Assembly (NCBI GenBank): GCA_015069695.1
Contig: JADCRZ010000018.1
Coordinates: forward strand, 1 to 64,000
Source of the DNA: Williamsia sp.
Lineage (GTDB): Bacteria; Bacteroidota; Bacteroidia; Chitinophagales; Chitinophagaceae
Direction: 5' to 3'
DNA: 64,000 nt
The notes beneath the pieces are model-generated. The model made no database searches. It was not told the origin of the DNA and worked only from the letters and a program-made list of their open reading frames with translations. The position numbers and the translations under genes were made by a program. This document shows, piece after piece, positions 1 through 8,674 of this stretch (position 1 is the stretch's first letter; each line of letters opens with the position of its first letter).

Positions 1-120
1 GAAGCGTTCAGCAACGAACACGCCCGGTATTGTACAAAAGCTAAATTCATGCAATGGCTGAAAGAAGAATTACCCTCCAATGATAGCTTGTTCGTTGTAG
101 CGCAGTGCAGTAAATTTTAG
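1..120. repeat. Dispersed hairpin repeat, copy 1 (may extend beyond the window)
   Basis: Positions 1-140 closely match 54732-54871: both begin GAAGCGTTCAGCAACGAAC and both contain AGCTTGTTCGTTGTAGCG about 85 bases later, with a diverged middle. The two conserved ends contain CAACGAACA and TGTTCGTTG, which are reverse complements, so the unit can fold into a long hairpin. Frame 1 of this copy is open from the window edge to TAG at 118-120, so it could instead be the tail of a gene. Copy 2 has an in-frame stop at the equivalent of GTAGCG, which argues against coding. Confidence 0.7.
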
Positions 121-130
121 CCCTTTCAAA

Positions 131-240
131 CAGCCTTGATTTTTTTTGCTTCTTTTTGCATCAAGAAAAAAAGAAGACGGAGTCCCCGCTCAGCCTTGAC
201 TTTTTTGGTTCTTTTTGCGTCAAGGCAAAAAGAACACGGC
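131..240. repeat. Two tandem CTTGA/T-rich hairpin modules
   Basis: Two direct repeats of about 50 bases (131-180 and 191-240) each begin CAGCCTTGA, run through a T-rich stretch containing TTCTTTTTGC, reach ATCAAG or GTCAAG, and end in an A-rich AAAGAA stretch and ACGG. Two pairings are possible in each: CCTTGA with TCAAGG, and TTCTTTTTGC with GCAAAAAGAA. The arms are interleaved, so the two hairpins exclude each other or form a pseudoknot. They lie just downstream of the minus-strand glmM stop and could act as its terminator. A third copy, interrupted by an insertion, is at 54868-55020. Confidence 0.6.
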
Positions 241-242
241 GT

Positions 243-1622
243 CTACAAAAATTCCTTAATATCCTGCATCAACCGCATTGCAATATTGTTAGCCGTCGTT
301 TCAAAATTGCTTTCTGCATAGATGCGGATAATGGGTTCTGTATTGGATGTCCGCAGGTGCACCCAATCCTGGTCGAATTCGATCTTTAGACCGTCTTCTG
401 TGTTGATGGGCTGGCGGCCGTACTTCACTTTGATCTTGTCAAAAAGGGCTTTTACATCAACGCCTTTGCGAAGCTCTACTTTGTTTTTTGAGATAAAATA
501 ATCGGGGTACTGCGAGCGGAAAGATTTGAGACCGCTTTTTTGCTGGGCAAGAGCACTGATAAACAATCCAATGCCGATCAGGGCATCCCTGCCGTAGTGA
601 AAGTCGGGAACAATAATGCCTCCGTTCCCCTCGCCACCAATAACAGCTTCTGCTTCTTTCATTTTGCGCACCACATTCACCTCACCCACGGCCGAAGGGA
701 AATAAGCGCCTCCGTGTTTGATGGTGATTTCTTTCAGGGCTTTTGTGCTGCTCATATTGCTCACCGAGTTGCCGGGCCGTTTAGACAAGACATAATCGGC
801 CACTGCTACCAGGGTAAATTCTTCTCCGAACATGCTGCCGTCTTCACATACAAAACAAAGCCGGTCAACATCCGGATCAACTGCTATTCCAAAAGAAGCT
901 TTTGTTTTTTTTACTTCAGCACTTAAACCCACCAGGTTTTCCGGAAGCGGCTCCGGATTGTGAGCAAACCTGCCGTTGATCTCCCCGTTCAGGAGCACCA
1001 CTTGCTCTATGCCCAGGGCATTCAGCAGGGCAGGAACCGCGAGCGCGCCGGACGAGTTAATGGCATCCACCACTACCTTGTAATTCTTGCTGCGGATGGC
1101 TTCCACATCTGTGAGCGGATAGTTTACCACCGCATCAATGTGCTTTTGCAAAGCCTCTTCATTCAGCATACAGGAACCGAGCTTGTCGGCAGGAGCAAAA
1201 GAAAACGTATCTTTTGCTGCATTGTTTAAGATCCACTCTCCATCATCTGCACTGATGAACTCACCCTGGTCGTTGAGCAGTTTCAGGGCATTCCATTCTT
1301 TGGGGTTGTGACTGGCAGTGATGATAATACCACCAGTGGCCCCTTCCCAGGTTACGGCCAGTTCAACAGTGGGCGTGGTGGTTAATCCCAGATCGATCAC
1401 CTGCACGCCCATAGCGATGAGCGTGTTCACCACCATAGCATGCACCATACCACCGCTGATCCGTCCGTCGCGTCCTACTACCACTTTCCCGCTCCCACCC
1501 TTTTCTTTTATCCAGCTGGCGTACGCGGCTGTGAATTTAACGATGTCGGCAGGTGTCAGATTCTGACCGGGCGTTCCGCCGATGGTGCCCCTGATTCCAG
1601 AGATGCTTTTGATCAATGCCAA
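243..1622 (-). CDS. glmM: Phosphoglucosamine mutase
   Basis: Phosphohexomutase that interconverts glucosamine 6-phosphate and glucosamine 1-phosphate for UDP-GlcNAc and cell-wall synthesis in the cytosol. The TTG at 1622 is taken as start because the conserved N-terminus (ALIKSISGIRGTIGG) begins there. That gives 459 residues, the usual length; the ATG at 1718 would add 32 unconserved residues. Visible motifs are the phosphoserine loop TASHNP (Ser about 104), the metal loop DPDVDR (about 249-254), the sugar-binding loop GGEGNGG and the C-terminal phosphate-binding RTSNTEP. Phosphomannomutase is the main alternative, but the catalytic-loop context resembles Bacteroidota GlmM. It is divergent from the methyltransferase at 1737. 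Confidence 0.9.
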   Translation of the reverse strand: MALIKSISGIRGTIGGTPGQNLTPADIVKFTAAYASWIKEKGGSGKVVVGRDGRISGGMVHAMVVNTLIAMGVQVIDLGLTTTPTVELAVTWEGATGGIIITASHNPKEWNALKLLNDQGEFISADDGEWILNNAAKDTFSFAPADKLGSCMLNEEALQKHIDAVVNYPLTDVEAIRSKNYKVVVDAINSSGALAVPALLNALGIEQVVLLNGEINGRFAHNPEPLPENLVGLSAEVKKTKASFGIAVDPDVDRLCFVCEDGSMFGEEFTLVAVADYVLSKRPGNSVSNMSSTKALKEITIKHGGAYFPSAVGEVNVVRKMKEAEAVIGGEGNGGIIVPDFHYGRDALIGIGLFISALAQQKSGLKSFRSQYPDYFISKNKVELRKGVDVKALFDKIKVKYGRQPINTEDGLKIEFDQDWVHLRTSNTEPIIRIYAESNFETTANNIAMRLMQDIKEFL

Positions 1623-1736
1623 GAGATATAGATTTGTTTTGGCCCAAAAATAGCAATTTCTCCCCACCCTGGCATGCTGTTTTAGGGTATAGAAAGAGGC
1701 ATTTAAAATTTCACCCATACATTTGAATAAAAAAAC

Positions 1737-2480
1737 ATGGTTGTTCCGGCAGAATGGTTCAAGGAATGGTTCAACTCACCTTACTATCATCAGCTGTATT
1801 TCCACCGCGATGAAAAAGAAGCCGCTGCCTTTATCAGCCACCTGCTGGAACACCTGCAACCCGCACCCGGTTCTCGCATGCTGGATGTGGCCTGCGGACG
1901 GGGGCGCCACTCCAAGATCCTTGCTGCCAAAGGGTTTGATGTAACCGGCATTGACCTATCGTTCGACAGCATCCGTGAGGCACGCAAAGCAGAAGCTGAT
2001 AACCTGCATTTCTTTCAACACGATATGCGGTTGCCTTTCTGGATCAATTATTTCCACTACGCTTTTAACTTCTTTACCAGCTTTGGCTATTTCAGAACAG
2101 AACGGGAAAACAACAACGCAGTGCGCACCATTGCCAGCTCGCTTCAATCAGATGGCATACTGGTGCTCGACTACCTCAACGTGCATTATGCAGAAGACCA
2201 CCTGGTGCATATCACCGACAAGGAAATTGAAGGCGTAAATTTTCATATCACCAAATGGTTTGATGAAACCCATTTTTTTAAAAAGATCATTGTGGAAGAT
2301 GAACAGCTGAATGAGCCCCTTGTGTTTGTTGAAAGAGTGGCAAAATTTACCCTGGGCGATTTCAATGACATGTTTTCATTTCACCATTTACAGCTGCAGG
2401 AAGTTTTCGGCGACTACCATTTTGAGCCTTACCATGTAAAAAAATCGCCCCGCCTGATTATGGTGGCACGGAAAGTATAA
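1737..2480 (+). CDS. Class I SAM-dependent methyltransferase
   Basis: A 247-residue cytosolic methyltransferase of unknown substrate. Motif I is LDVACGRGRHS (residues 49-59), followed by the acidic strand end GIDLS (71-75), a post-motif HDMRLPF and a FTSFGYF segment, as in small Rossmann-fold methyltransferases. The start is the ATG nearest the conserved WFKEWFNSPYYHQLY, a typical N-terminus of this group. The gene is divergent from glmM with about 115 bases between starts. The C-terminal half is beta-rich, as in methyltransferases acting on small molecules, but nothing in the context names the substrate. Confidence 0.85.
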   Translation: MVVPAEWFKEWFNSPYYHQLYFHRDEKEAAAFISHLLEHLQPAPGSRMLDVACGRGRHSKILAAKGFDVTGIDLSFDSIREARKAEADNLHFFQHDMRLPFWINYFHYAFNFFTSFGYFRTERENNNAVRTIASSLQSDGILVLDYLNVHYAEDHLVHITDKEIEGVNFHITKWFDETHFFKKIIVEDEQLNEPLVFVERVAKFTLGDFNDMFSFHHLQLQEVFGDYHFEPYHVKKSPRLIMVARKV

Positions 2481-2488
2481 CCAGTAAA

Positions 2489-2521
2489 TTGTACCTGCAC
2501 GTTCAGTCTTTCTTATATTTG
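2489..2521 (+). promoter_or_regulatory. Bacteroidota-type promoter for the CorC-like gene
   Basis: A TTG at 2489-2491 and the -7 box TATATTTG at 2514-2521, separated by 22 bases, fit the Bacteroidota TTG / TAnnTTTG pattern. It lies about 75 bases upstream of the ATG at 2595. Confidence 0.5.
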
Positions 2522-2594
2522 TCTTTACATGTAAAAAAAATATACATGCGATACTGTCCAAAAACAGGTCAATTTTTATAACGAATCCCATTCT

Positions 2595-3893
2595 ATGGCC
2601 GAAGTTCTTATTCTGCTGACCCTGATCATACTGAACGGTTTGTTCGTGATGTCGGAAATTGCGCTGGTTTCAGCAAGAAAATCGCGGCTGGAGACCGCAG
2701 CCAACAAAGGAGATACGCGGGCGCGGGCAGCCCTCAACCTGGCAGAAAATCCTGAAATCTTTTTATCCGCAGCCCAGATCGGTATTACCCTCATCGCTAT
2801 CCTGACCGGTTTTTACTCGGCCGAAAAATTCAATGTTTACCTGCAGCCTTATATTGAAAAGATCACGGCCCTTAAGCCATATGCGGGAAATATTGCCACT
2901 GTTGTCATCGTGATCATTGTTACGTTTCTGACCATTCTGTTCGGTGAGCTGCTGCCCAAACGGATCGGCATGATCTACGCCGAATCACTGGCAAAAACAG
3001 TGGCCGGTCCCATGAAGCTTTTTGCTACCATCACCCATCCCATCGTTTGGGTGCTTACCCGGCTCAGCACAGTCTTTTTCAAACTGTTCCGCATCAATGC
3101 CGTAAAAGACAGCGCCGTAACGGAAGAAGAAATCAAGGCCATCATCAATGAAGGTACCGAGCAGGGAACCATCCAGGAGGCCGAGCAGGAAATCATTGAA
3201 AGGGTCTTCCACCTCACCGACCGCAACATTACCTCCCTGATGACGCACCGCAGCGACATCATCTGGTTCGATATCAACGACAACGAACAATCCATCAAAG
3301 AAAAAATCCTGCAGGAACCGCACTCAGCTTACCCGATCTGCGACGGACAAATAGACAATATCAAAGGATTGGTATCTATCAAAGACCTGTACGTGATAGA
3401 TGACCTGACCCTTTTCAAAAATATCATGAAGGCGCCCCTGTTTGTGCCGGAAAACAATTCGGCTTACCAGGTGATCGAAAAGTTCAAAGAAACGCAGATC
3501 CACTCCTGCTTTATCGTGGACGAGTACGGAAGCCTGCTTGGTATGATCACGCTCAATGACATCCTGAACGCGATTGTGGGTGATATACCCGCCATGGATG
3601 TGCTCGACTATGAAATCGTACAGCGTGAAGACGGCTCTTACCTGGTAGATGCGCAAATACCCTTTTATGATTTCATGACCCGCTTTGACAAACTGGAGTG
3701 GATCGATGAGCAGGAACAGGATTTTAATACCCTGGCCGGCTTTATCCTGCACCAGATTGAACGCATTCCGGTTATTGGAGACAAACTGGAATGGAGGGGA
3801 TTTCATTTTGAGATCATCGACATGGATGCCCAACGGATCGACAAAGTACTTGTAACGGTTTCCCAGGCAGTCAGGAACCGGATAGAAGGCTAA
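2595..3893 (+). CDS. CNNM/CorC-family membrane protein (DUF21, CBS pair, CorC_HlyC domain)
   Basis: A 432-residue inner-membrane protein, often annotated hemolysin family, of the group linked to Mg2+ or other cation efflux. In order it has a DUF21 transmembrane domain (about 1-190, including the signature GELLPKRIG), two CBS domains (about 200-335, including MITLNDILNAIVGDIP) and a C-terminal CorC_HlyC ligand-binding domain (about 345-430). Length and order are complete. A consensus promoter lies upstream. Its stop overlaps the end of the convergent gene at 3890 by four bases. Transport itself is inferred from family knowledge. Confidence 0.88.
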   Translation: MAEVLILLTLIILNGLFVMSEIALVSARKSRLETAANKGDTRARAALNLAENPEIFLSAAQIGITLIAILTGFYSAEKFNVYLQPYIEKITALKPYAGNIATVVIVIIVTFLTILFGELLPKRIGMIYAESLAKTVAGPMKLFATITHPIVWVLTRLSTVFFKLFRINAVKDSAVTEEEIKAIINEGTEQGTIQEAEQEIIERVFHLTDRNITSLMTHRSDIIWFDINDNEQSIKEKILQEPHSAYPICDGQIDNIKGLVSIKDLYVIDDLTLFKNIMKAPLFVPENNSAYQVIEKFKETQIHSCFIVDEYGSLLGMITLNDILNAIVGDIPAMDVLDYEIVQREDGSYLVDAQIPFYDFMTRFDKLEWIDEQEQDFNTLAGFILHQIERIPVIGDKLEWRGFHFEIIDMDAQRIDKVLVTVSQAVRNRIEG

Positions 3894-4441
3894 AAATCAA
3901 ACTGGGCCTTTTTTTCCGGGTAAGTGACCCGGATACTTTTGCGGTTGCCTCCTACTGAGGCATGCATGATGCTGATCTGCGTATTGTAGAGATCGTAAAG
4001 AAGACTGTTTGTAATCTCCAGCTTTTTCAGTGCCTTTATGTCATTTACCTGCAGGTAGCACCAGACCGATTCGTTTTCTTTTTCATAGCCCACCCACTGC
4101 ATTAGGACCGGCTTGCCATCTACTTTTAACTGCAGGTTTTTCTGGATATAATCATTCATGATCTTTTCCAGCTGCTTCACATCTTTGGGGTGGGTAATAT
4201 CCACGTTGGTCTTGCTTTGCTGCCTGAGCGTCGCTTCACAATCATCCGCAAACATCTTACAGCTGATCTCAATGATCGACTCCTTGGGATTGTGGTTGAA
4301 CTCTGTTACGCTTACATACAAAGGATGGGCTTCTCCGCTGCTTTGCCCGGAAGCCATTTCTCCCGGTACCGGTAAAATACCTGCCAACCCTGCCAGCCCC
4401 ATCCAGGCCGACCACATCACATGTAAAAAAAGCAAATTCAT
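3890..4441 (-). CDS. DUF6702-like exported protein
   Basis: A 183-residue protein with an N-terminal hydrophobic segment (LLFLHVMWSAWMGLAGLAG) that looks like a signal or anchor, then a beta-rich domain starting HPLYVSVTEFNHN, as in the DUF6702 family of unknown function. An upstream ATG at 4501 would overlap the start codon of the divergent HupE-like gene at 4500, so the internal ATG at 4441 is preferred; this leaves about 60 bases for promoters. In other Bacteroidota this family often sits beside HupE/UreJ-like and M1 peptidase genes, as here. Family assignment is from recognition only. Confidence 0.65.
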   Translation of the reverse strand: MNLLFLHVMWSAWMGLAGLAGILPVPGEMASGQSSGEAHPLYVSVTEFNHNPKESIIEISCKMFADDCEATLRQQSKTNVDITHPKDVKQLEKIMNDYIQKNLQLKVDGKPVLMQWVGYEKENESVWCYLQVNDIKALKKLEITNSLLYDLYNTQISIMHASVGGNRKSIRVTYPEKKAQFDF

Positions 4442-4499
4442 CTGCAAATAAAATTTTCCGGGAACAAATGTCTGTATTAATTTCAATATCTTCACGGCC

Positions 4500-5081
4500 A
4501 TGGGCGATTTTGGCTTTTATTGCAGCCTGGGATGGAACCATATTATAAGCTGGGATGCCCTGGATCATATCTTGTTTATCACAGCGCTTGCTGCCATCTA
4601 TACCCTACCCGACTGGAAACAGGTACTGATCCTGGTTACGGCATTTACCATCGGGCATTCTGTTACCCTGTTTTTAAGTGTCACCAATACAATCCGGTTT
4701 GCTGACCGGTGGGTTGAATTTCTGATCCCTTGCACCATCATTGCAACGGCGATCAGCAATTTGTTCCAGCACCAGTTCACCCGCCGTTCGATCAGACTGA
4801 ATTATTACCTGGCGCTGTTTTTCGGACTGATCCACGGAATGGGCTTTGCCAATACCATCCGGTTTATGCTGGCCAAAGACCAGCACCTGGGCATCAGCTT
4901 GTTTGCATTTAATGTGGGATTGGAAGCAGGTCAGGTTTGTGTCGTTGCCTTTTTACTCCTGCTTTCATTCCTGTTTATAAATAAGATCAGGGTAAACCGC
5001 CGCGAATGGGTGGTATTTTTGTCTGCGGCATCGTTCAGCATTGCTTTACAAATGGGTATAGAGAGAATTCCATATAAATAA
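4500..5081 (+). CDS. HupE/UreJ-family membrane protein
   Basis: A 193-residue integral membrane protein with about six hydrophobic segments. Family features are the N-terminal GWNHIISWDALDHILF and the histidine-containing helix FFGLIHGMGFANTI. HupE/UreJ proteins are implicated in nickel or cobalt uptake, but this Bacteroidota subgroup has no established substrate. The stop is eight bases before the start of the M1 peptidase, so the two genes are probably co-transcribed. It is divergent from the DUF6702-like gene. Confidence 0.8.
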   Translation: MGDFGFYCSLGWNHIISWDALDHILFITALAAIYTLPDWKQVLILVTAFTIGHSVTLFLSVTNTIRFADRWVEFLIPCTIIATAISNLFQHQFTRRSIRLNYYLALFFGLIHGMGFANTIRFMLAKDQHLGISLFAFNVGLEAGQVCVVAFLLLLSFLFINKIRVNRREWVVFLSAASFSIALQMGIERIPYK

Positions 5082-5089
5082 ACTGTTCA

Positions 5090-7471
5090 ATGAGAAAAAT
5101 CTTATTCACTTTCCTGGTTGCTCTTTCTGCAGCAGCAGAAGCGCAGGACATTAAAAACAACCCCAATTCAAACCACGGCAACAAGTTTGAACAGCTGGGT
5201 ACCATTCTTCCCACGCCCAACGAATACCGGACCGCCAGCGGGGCACCCGGTCCGAAATACTGGCAACAGCGGGCCGACTACGACATCAAGTGTGAGCTGG
5301 ATGAACCAGGGCAGCGCCTGAGCGGAAGCGAAACCATCAGCTATTTCAACAACTCCCCCGATCAGCTGACTTACTTATGGCTACAGCTGGATGAGAATGA
5401 GCATAGCCTGAGAAAAAACGCCAACTACCAGGACGCCAGCTCCATGCCAGAAAGAGCAACCGACCAGATGCTCAGCCGCATGGACACCAAGAACAAACCC
5501 GATGAGTTTGGCGTGAACCTGGTAAAAGTGACCGATGCGCTCGGCAAACCGCTTCAGTATACCGTCAATAAAACCATGATGCGGCTGGAACTGCCTGCTG
5601 CATTAAAACCCGGACAGAAATTCAGCTTTAAAATTGACTGGAACTATAAAATCACCGACCGCAGGTCAGAAGGCGGCAGGGGCGGTTATGAGTATTTTCC
5701 GGAAGACGGCAACAACCTGTACACCATCACCCAATGGTACCCGCGGCTTTGCGTATACAGCGATTTCCAGGGATGGCAAAACCACCAGTTCACCGGCACG
5801 GGCGAGTTTGCCCTTACTTTCGGCAACTTCAAAGTACAGATGACCGTTCCCGCAGATCATGTAGTTGGTGCTACCGGCGAATGCCTGAACTACCAGCAAC
5901 TGCTCACGCCGGCCCAGTTTTCCCGCTGGCAGAAAGCACAAACAGCCAAAGAGCCGGTAGAGGTTGTAACACTTGATGAGGCCAAAGCAGCTGAAAAACA
6001 AAAAAGCACCCAGAAGAAAACCTATATTTTCAAAGCCGACAATGTGCGCGATTTTGCCTGGACCTCCAGCCGCAAGTTTGTATGGGATGCAATGCCCGCC
6101 ATCGTAGAAGGCAAGAAAGTGATGTGCATGAGCTTTTACGCCAAAGAAGCTTATGGCCTGTACCGCCGGTTCAGCACCAAGGCCGTGGCACATACCATCA
6201 AAACCTATTCAAAATTTACCATTCCTTACCCCTACCCGGTAGCGCAAAGCGTGGAAGCGTCTAACGGCATGGAATACCCGATGATCTGCTTCAACAACGG
6301 AAGAACGCAAAAAGACGGCACCTACAGCGAAGCGACCAAGTACGGTATGCTGGGTGTGATCATTCATGAAGTAGGCCACAACTTCTTCCCCATGATCATC
6401 AACAGCGATGAACGCCAGTGGACCTGGATGGACGAAGGCCTGAATACATTTGTTGAATACCTGACCGAAGAGCTGTTTGATAATAAGTTTCCTTCCCGCC
6501 GCGGACCAGCCTGGTCGATCACCAATTACATGTCGCTGCCCAAAAACCAGCTGGAGCCCATCATGACAAACAGCGAAAACATCATTGGCTTTGGCCCCAA
6601 TGCATACGCCAAACCCGCTACCGGCCTAAATATCCTGCGTGAAACCATTATGGGCCGCGAGATGTTCGACTACGCCTTTAAAGAGTATGCCCGCCGCTGG
6701 GCTTTTAAACATCCCACACCAGCCGATTTGTTCCGCACCCTGGAAGATGCGAGCGGTGAAGACCTGGACTGGTTCTGGCGGGGATGGTTTTACAGCATTG
6801 ATGCCTGTGATATTGCCATCGACAGCGTAAAACATTTCAAAGCAGATTTCAGCGCAGCACCACCGCGGTCAAGGGATTCTGTAATGATGAGAAGGGTTGA
6901 CAGGCCGCAGGTACCTGCTTTTGATGACATATCAAAAGTTCGCAACCGGGAAGACAAAAAAGTTGCCTTCCTTACGGACCAGGATACAACCTTGCGCGAT
7001 TTTTATTGGCAGTATGACCGGGGGCTGGTAGCGGTTGATACATCAGCCGTGGCCATTCCTATCGGCAATTTCCTGGATGCACCGGATGAAAGTGTGAAGG
7101 CCAGTTTTGGCAACAAAAACTTTTACGAGATCAGCTTTAGCAACAAAGGCGGTTTGGTGATGCCGCTGATCATTGAATGGACTTATGCAGACGGCACCAA
7201 GGAAGTAGACCGGATCCCCGCACAGATCTGGCGGAAGAACGAAAACGGGGTCACCAAAATGTTTATGAAAGACAAGGAAGTGGTATCGGTAAAACTCGAT
7301 CCCATGCGCGAGACCGCCGACATCAATGAAGCCAACAATTCATGGCCCAAGATAGCGGCCACATCTAAATTCCAGCTTTTCAAAGCCAGACAGCAGCAGG
7401 CACGCGGCCAGGGAGCTGCCGGTCCCAACCCCATGCAAAAAGCAGTTGAACCGGTTAAGAAGGCGTTTTAA
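5090..7471 (+). CDS. Exported M1-family metallopeptidase
   Basis: A 793-residue zinc aminopeptidase-like protein with a short signal peptide ending near AAEAQ. The zinc site is HEVGH (His426, Glu427, His430) followed 18 residues later by Glu449 (HEXXH-X18-E), and the substrate-binding GAMEN-type motif appears as NGMEYPM. The C-terminal 200 residues are beta-rich. It probably cleaves peptides in the periplasm or at the cell surface. It follows the HupE-like gene by eight bases and is closed by a terminator hairpin at 7496-7520. Members of this long subgroup are common in Bacteroidota; the actual substrate is unknown. Confidence 0.9.
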   Translation: MRKILFTFLVALSAAAEAQDIKNNPNSNHGNKFEQLGTILPTPNEYRTASGAPGPKYWQQRADYDIKCELDEPGQRLSGSETISYFNNSPDQLTYLWLQLDENEHSLRKNANYQDASSMPERATDQMLSRMDTKNKPDEFGVNLVKVTDALGKPLQYTVNKTMMRLELPAALKPGQKFSFKIDWNYKITDRRSEGGRGGYEYFPEDGNNLYTITQWYPRLCVYSDFQGWQNHQFTGTGEFALTFGNFKVQMTVPADHVVGATGECLNYQQLLTPAQFSRWQKAQTAKEPVEVVTLDEAKAAEKQKSTQKKTYIFKADNVRDFAWTSSRKFVWDAMPAIVEGKKVMCMSFYAKEAYGLYRRFSTKAVAHTIKTYSKFTIPYPYPVAQSVEASNGMEYPMICFNNGRTQKDGTYSEATKYGMLGVIIHEVGHNFFPMIINSDERQWTWMDEGLNTFVEYLTEELFDNKFPSRRGPAWSITNYMSLPKNQLEPIMTNSENIIGFGPNAYAKPATGLNILRETIMGREMFDYAFKEYARRWAFKHPTPADLFRTLEDASGEDLDWFWRGWFYSIDACDIAIDSVKHFKADFSAAPPRSRDSVMMRRVDRPQVPAFDDISKVRNREDKKVAFLTDQDTTLRDFYWQYDRGLVAVDTSAVAIPIGNFLDAPDESVKASFGNKNFYEISFSNKGGLVMPLIIEWTYADGTKEVDRIPAQIWRKNENGVTKMFMKDKEVVSVKLDPMRETADINEANNSWPKIAATSKFQLFKARQQQARGQGAAGPNPMQKAVEPVKKAF

Positions 7472-7495
7472 AAGAATTCTATAAGTAAAACTAAC

Positions 7496-7520
7496 AAAGC
7501 CGCTCTAACGAGCGGCTTTT
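7496..7520. terminator. Bidirectional intrinsic terminator
   Basis: The hairpin AAAGCCGCT-ctaac-AGCGGCTTT with flanking A and T runs lies between the convergent M1 peptidase and ribbon-helix-helix genes. Confidence 0.85.
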
Positions 7521-7522
7521 GT

Positions 7523-7717
7523 TTATGATGGCTTTTTATTGTCTGGCTTTGTTTCTTCCTTGTCTGTACCCTTTTTCAGCCGGCCGGTTTCCGTCAGCTT
7601 CTGGTGCAGCAGCCATTCAATCTGGCCGTTGACGCTGCGGAAATCATCAGAAGCCCATTTTTCCAGGCTCTTATACAAGGATTCATCGATTCTGAGTACA
7701 AAGCTTTTTTTTGCCAT
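7523..7717 (-). CDS. Arc-like ribbon-helix-helix protein
   Basis: A 64-residue protein. The beta strand KKSFVLRIDESLYKSLEKWA, then DDFRSVNGQIEWLLHQKL, matches the Arc/MetJ ribbon-helix-helix DNA-binding fold, and the tail is charged and disordered (KEETKPDNKKPS). Such proteins act as dimers on palindromic operators. It starts 15 bases after the stop of the SPFH gene, so the two form an operon. Autoregulation through the palindrome at 8610-8624 is an inference. It could instead be an RNA- or protein-binding member of the fold. Confidence 0.8.
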   Translation of the reverse strand: MAKKSFVLRIDESLYKSLEKWASDDFRSVNGQIEWLLHQKLTETGRLKKGTDKEETKPDNKKPS

Positions 7718-7732
7718 ACAGCTTTTCCAGGA

Positions 7733-8596
7733 TTATTGATACAGGGTTCCGGCATTTAGTACAGGTGTAGCGCCTTTTTCACCGCAAAGCACCACCATCA
7801 GGTTGCTGACCATCGCAGCTTTGCGCTCTTCATCAAGCTGAACGATTTCTTTCTTAGACAATTGCTCAAGGGCCAGTTCCACCATGCCTACCGCACCTTC
7901 CACAATTTTGAAACGGGCCGCTACAATGGCAGTAGCCTGCTGGCGCTGCAACATGGCGCCTGCAATTTCAGAAGCATACGCCAGGTGACTGATGCGAGCT
8001 TCCTTGATCAGGATGCCGGCTGCCGACAACCGCTCGTGCAGTTCTACTTCCAGCAGCTGGTTCACTTTATCGCCGCCATCGCGCAGGGTGATCTCTGCAT
8101 GCTCATCTTCCATATGATCATACGGACAAATGGTGGCCAGGTGACGAACGGCTGCTTCACTTTGGATTTTTACAAACTGCGCATAGTTGGCTACATCAAA
8201 AGTAGCCTTATAGGTGTCGTTCACCTGCCATACGATCACAGCTGCAATTTCGATCGGATTTCCCATTTTGTCATTGACTTTCAAGCGGGTACTTTCAAAA
8301 TTCTCCGCACGCAGAGACAATCGCTGCCTGAAATAAAAAGGATTGACAAACAGCAAACCGTTTTCTTTAACGGAACCAACGTATTTCCCCAAAAAGGTAA
8401 GCACAACAGCCCGGTTGGGACTGATCACGATCAGGCCTTTGAACAGGAAGACGGCCGCTAAAAAAAGGACAAGGGCCCAGAGAGCATTGGATCTATCATC
8501 GTGAATACGGGAGAACATATAAATCGCAGCAACAAAAAACAGGACTGAAAGCCCGAAGGCTAAAAACCCTGAAACAGGTTTGGTAATTTTTTCCAT
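7733..8596 (-). CDS. SPFH/Band 7 domain membrane protein
   Basis: A 287-residue protein with two N-terminal membrane helices (about 9-27 and 36-58) followed by a Band 7 domain (about 60-250). The region [13 protein letters not shown], then [11 protein letters not shown], and the coiled region [27 protein letters not shown] (split at residue boundaries here) match Bacteroidota SPFH proteins. These form oligomeric membrane scaffolds and modulate partner proteases or membrane domains. The partner gene downstream encodes the ribbon-helix-helix protein. The start is the ATG at 8596; the esterase gene is divergent at 8675. Confidence 0.88.
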   Translation of the reverse strand: MEKITKPVSGFLAFGLSVLFFVAAIYMFSRIHDDRSNALWALVLFLAAVFLFKGLIVISPNRAVVLTFLGKYVGSVKENGLLFVNPFYFRQRLSLRAENFESTRLKVNDKMGNPIEIAAVIVWQVNDTYKATFDVANYAQFVKIQSEAAVRHLATICPYDHMEDEHAEITLRDGGDKVNQLLEVELHERLSAAGILIKEARISHLAYASEIAGAMLQRQQATAIVAARFKIVEGAVGMVELALEQLSKKEIVQLDEERKAAMVSNLMVVLCGEKGATPVLNAGTLYQ

Positions 8597-8609
8597 GGTT
8601 GAGTTTTTA

Positions 8610-8624
8610 ATATCATTATGATAT
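8610..8624. promoter_or_regulatory. Short AT-rich palindrome between divergent genes
   Basis: ATATCAT-T-ATGATAT is a perfect 7-bp inverted repeat around one base, 14 bases upstream of the SPFH start; a further ATATCAA follows at 8621-8627 and a TATATCAA at 8631-8638. It is a candidate operator for the ribbon-helix-helix protein of the same operon, but AT-rich palindromes of this size also occur by chance. Confidence 0.35.
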
Positions 8625-8674
8625 CAAATTTATATCAACTTTTTTAGATTGTCCAACTCTTTTTATCTTGTCGC

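Noticed and set aside
1-120. Open frame from the window edge ending at TAG 118-120 as a C-terminal gene fragment
   Set aside because: The sequence is a copy of a dispersed repeat whose second copy has an in-frame stop, so coding is unlikely, although the left edge cannot be checked.
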